Assembly: GCA_001822065.1 (NCBI GenBank)
Contig: MHPJ01000017.1
Coordinates: forward strand, 1-39,158
Direction of reading: 5' to 3'
Origin: Candidatus Staskawiczbacteria bacterium RIFOXYB1_FULL_37_44
GTDB taxonomy: Bacteria > Patescibacteriota > Minisyncoccia > Minisyncoccales > Staskawiczbacteraceae
DNA length: 39,158 nucleotides
The position numbers and the translations under genes were made by a program. The notes under the pieces are model-generated. The model saw only the letters and a list, made by a program, of their open reading frames with translations. It did no database searches and was not told the DNA's origin. Position 1 is the stretch's first letter, and the number at the start of each line of letters is the position of its first letter. This document shows, one piece after another, positions 37,207 to 39,158 of the stretch.

Positions 37207-39158
37207 ATGTCAAAAGATTTAACATTTATTGCTCAAACAAATTTTCGCAACGCCAACCAAAAATTCGGAATTAAAAAAACCGATCGCCGCCAGCACATGT
37301 ATGTGATTGGAAAAACCGGAGTCGGCAAAACGGGTTTTTTAAAGAATATGGCCTTGCAAGATATCAATAACGGGCAAGGGCTTGCTATTATTGACCCGCA
37401 CGGAGAATTTGTTGAAGAAATTTTAGACAGCATTCCTCCTCATAGAATAAATGATGTGGTTTATTTTAACCCAGCTGATATGGAATTTCCGGTTAGTTTT
37501 AATATTATGGATGTGCCCGATCCAAGATATAAACACTTGATTGCATCGGGATTGATTGGCATTTTTACAAAAATTTGGGCAAATGTGTGGTCGGCTCGTA
37601 TGGAATATATTTTAGCAAATTGCATTTTAGCTTTGCTCGATACTCCTGGCACCACGCTTTTGGGCATTCCAAGAATGCTGGTTGACAGGGATTACCGCCA
37701 AAAAATTATTAACAATCTTAAAGACCCGGTTGTAAAATCATTTTGGGTTAATGAATATGAAGAGTGGGAATCGCGGTATAGAAACGAAGCTATTGCTCCG
37801 GTGCAAAATAAAGTTGGGCAGTTTTTGAATGTTTCTTTTGTGAGAAATATTGTGGGACAAGCCAAAAACACAATTGATATTGAGTATATAATGAATAACC
37901 AGAAAATTCTGCTGGTTAATGTTTCAAAGGGCAGAATTGGCGAAGATAATGCGGCTATTTTGGGAGCTATGATTATTACAAAAATACAATTGGCGGCAAT
38001 GGAGCGTGTTAGAATTCCTGAAGATGAAAGAAAAGATTTTTATTTATACGTTGACGAGTTCCAAAATTTTGCCACAGATTCTTTTGTGAATATTTTGTCA
38101 GAGGCCCGCAAATACCGTTTGGATTTGACTATTGCCCATCAATACGTCGGCCAGCTGGTTACCGATACAAGCACTGCTGTTCGCGATGCTGTTTTTGGGA
38201 ACGTGGGCACAATGGTTTCTTTTCGCGTGGGAGCTTCCGACGCAGAATTTTTGGAGCCAGAGTTTACCCCGGAATTTTTGCAGGACGATTTAATTCGTTT
38301 GGCCAACCGCGATATTTACATAAAACTTATGATAGACGGCATTACTTCCAGGCCATTTTCAGCCAGAACCATTACAGTTGCCCCCATTGAAAAAGATAAT
38401 AAAAAACACGATGAAATTATCAGAATTTCCAGGTCAAAGTATGCCCACACCGTAAAATCTGTTGAAGAAGAAATTAATCGTTGGGCGGCAAATATGGATG
38501 TGCCTGCGCGTAATCTTTCTGATATTTCTAATCCGAAAATTTCATTTTCAAATAAACCAAGTAATCCTCGTCCTTCTGATTCAACCCTCGGTCGCAGCCC
38601 TACGGGCGCGGCAAAGTTATACGATGTTAAATGTTCAAATTGCGGAAAAGATACGAAGGTTGTTTTTGAGCCGGTTGCCGGAAGGCCTGTTTATTGCAAA
38701 TCGTGCTTGAAAAAAATAAAAGCTGGGGAAATAAAATTAGACCTGTCTATCGGTAGGCAAGCAAAAGCCCAAGACTTTGACCCTCTTCGCCAAAGTTACA
38801 GCGAAACAAATATAACTAAACCAGCAGAGCGAGCCGAAAATAAAACAGAAAAAAATACGGCTTTGGCAGATTTGGGAATAGAGTTTGAAAATAAAAAAGA
38901 GCCAAAAATAGAAAATGTATCTTTCCACTCTTCGGGCAGACGACAGGGCGATTCAAGGGAACAGAAACCCGCCTCCGCCCCACACGGCGGGGCTCCCTCG
39001 AGGCGCAGAGAAATTAATTTGTCTGAATTAAAAAAAGCGTTAGAGGAATCTTTAGAAAAACCCGAGTCGAAAGAAAAACCCGCCATTGTGAGCCAGCAGG
39101 CGAAGCAATCTAAAAATGGCGACGACAAAAAGAATATAATAAAACCCGGAGAAAAAAT
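37207..39158 (+). CDS. T4SS-like coupling ATPase with C-terminal zinc ribbon, cut by the window edge
   Basis: At least 650 residues of a TraD/VirD4-like or HerA-like DNA-pumping ATPase. Walker A is GKTGVGKT (35-42); Walker B 'FYLYVDEFQNFATDSFVNIL' and 'SEARKYRLDLTIAHQYVGQL' are typical of TraG/TraD. After the motor domain comes a zinc ribbon, C476-x2-C479-x17-C497-x2-C500 ('GRPVYCKSC'), then a charged disordered tail. Repeat-derived inserts give 'TLGRSPTGAAK' (about 38581-38612) and 'KPASAPHGGAPSRR' (about 38969-39007). There is no stop before the edge. DNA or protein export, perhaps in competence or conjugation, is inference. Confidence 0.85.
   Translation, partial: MSKDLTFIAQTNFRNANQKFGIKKTDRRQHMYVIGKTGVGKTGFLKNMALQDINNGQGLAIIDPHGEFVEEILDSIPPHRINDVVYFNPADMEFPVSFNIMDVPDPRYKHLIASGLIGIFTKIWANVWSARMEYILANCILALLDTPGTTLLGIPRMLVDRDYRQKIINNLKDPVVKSFWVNEYEEWESRYRNEAIAPVQNKVGQFLNVSFVRNIVGQAKNTIDIEYIMNNQKILLVNVSKGRIGEDNAAILGAMIITKIQLAAMERVRIPEDERKDFYLYVDEFQNFATDSFVNILSEARKYRLDLTIAHQYVGQLVTDTSTAVRDAVFGNVGTMVSFRVGASDAEFLEPEFTPEFLQDDLIRLANRDIYIKLMIDGITSRPFSARTITVAPIEKDNKKHDEIIRISRSKYAHTVKSVEEEINRWAANMDVPARNLSDISNPKISFSNKPSNPRPSDSTLGRSPTGAAKLYDVKCSNCGKDTKVVFEPVAGRPVYCKSCLKKIKAGEIKLDLSIGRQAKAQDFDPLRQSYSETNITKPAERAENKTEKNTALADLGIEFENKKEPKIENVSFHSSGRRQGDSREQKPASAPHGGAPSRRREINLSELKKALEESLEKPESKEKPAIVSQQAKQSKNGDDKKNIIKPGEK

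Overview
The window looks like a chromosome segment of a Candidate Phyla Radiation (Patescibacteria) bacterium, most likely a parcubacterium. The reasons are low G+C with A-rich lysine and asparagine codons, few Shine-Dalgarno sequences, and many gene types common in that group: GerMN/Gmad2 protein, PaaX/Cas2-like protein, sigma-region-4 plus HARE-HTH protein, CxxC zinc-ribbon microprotein, T4SS-like membrane protein with coupling ATPase, and a DGR. UGA is a normal stop (for example the genes ending at 8603, 10960, 11454, 32748 and 37139), so this is genetic code 11 and not the UGA-Gly code of Absconditabacteria/Gracilibacteria. No tRNA, rRNA, CRISPR array or transposase was seen.

Layout. 1-1.4 kb: a secreted protein with a carbohydrate-binding-like domain. 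1.4-9.1 kb: an F-type ATP synthase operon in standard order (atpB, E, F, H, A, G, D, C). It is interrupted by palindromic GTCATTGCGAG repeats, a minus-strand microgene, a GIY-YIG nuclease gene sitting inside one palindrome, and a 6S-like RNA candidate. 9.2-11.9 kb: a DUF2341/LamG surface protein and two membrane or DUF192 proteins. 11.9-14.9 kb (minus strand): a compact ATP-grasp (PurD-like), GNAT/FemAB-like and SET-domain cassette, plus a zinc-ribbon microprotein with a consensus promoter. 15-17 kb: a frameshifted Gmad2-GerMN protein and tRNA-guanine transglycosylase.

17.0-19.25 kb is the highlight: a diversity-generating retroelement with target gene and variable repeat (VR), template repeat (TR) RNA with a structured leader, and reverse transcriptase (RT). 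VR and TR differ at 22 of 33 template adenines but at only 1 of 83 other positions. The RT start carries a run of 11 G that puts the only good ATG out of frame with the catalytic domain.

19.25-27.9 kb: Fe/Mn superoxide dismutase, a PaaX/Cas2-like regulator between two copies of a dyad, murB, a hibernation factor, secA, a RelE/Xre toxin-antitoxin pair, a decayed gene, dinB (preceded by a duplicated secA tail) and a CAP-domain secreted protein. 27.9-30.1 kb: a nucleotide-pool cleaning cluster (MazG-like, ArsR-like regulator, YjjX-type phosphatase, MTH1-like Nudix, phosphoesterase) with matching 26-bp operators before the regulator and the phosphatase. 30.3-33.8 kb: secD, secF and a sigma-4/HARE protein. 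33.8-35.1 kb: a MerR-HATPase plus STAS-like pair bounded by a 20-bp direct repeat. 35.1 kb to the end: T4SS-like membrane proteins and a coupling ATPase that runs off the edge, with a GxxExxY nuclease gene inserted between them.

Two themes recur. Palindromic repeats have invaded both intergenic spacers and reading frames, where they are translated as short extra peptides. Several promoters place the -10 box exactly 12 nt before the ATG, which predicts leaderless mRNAs.
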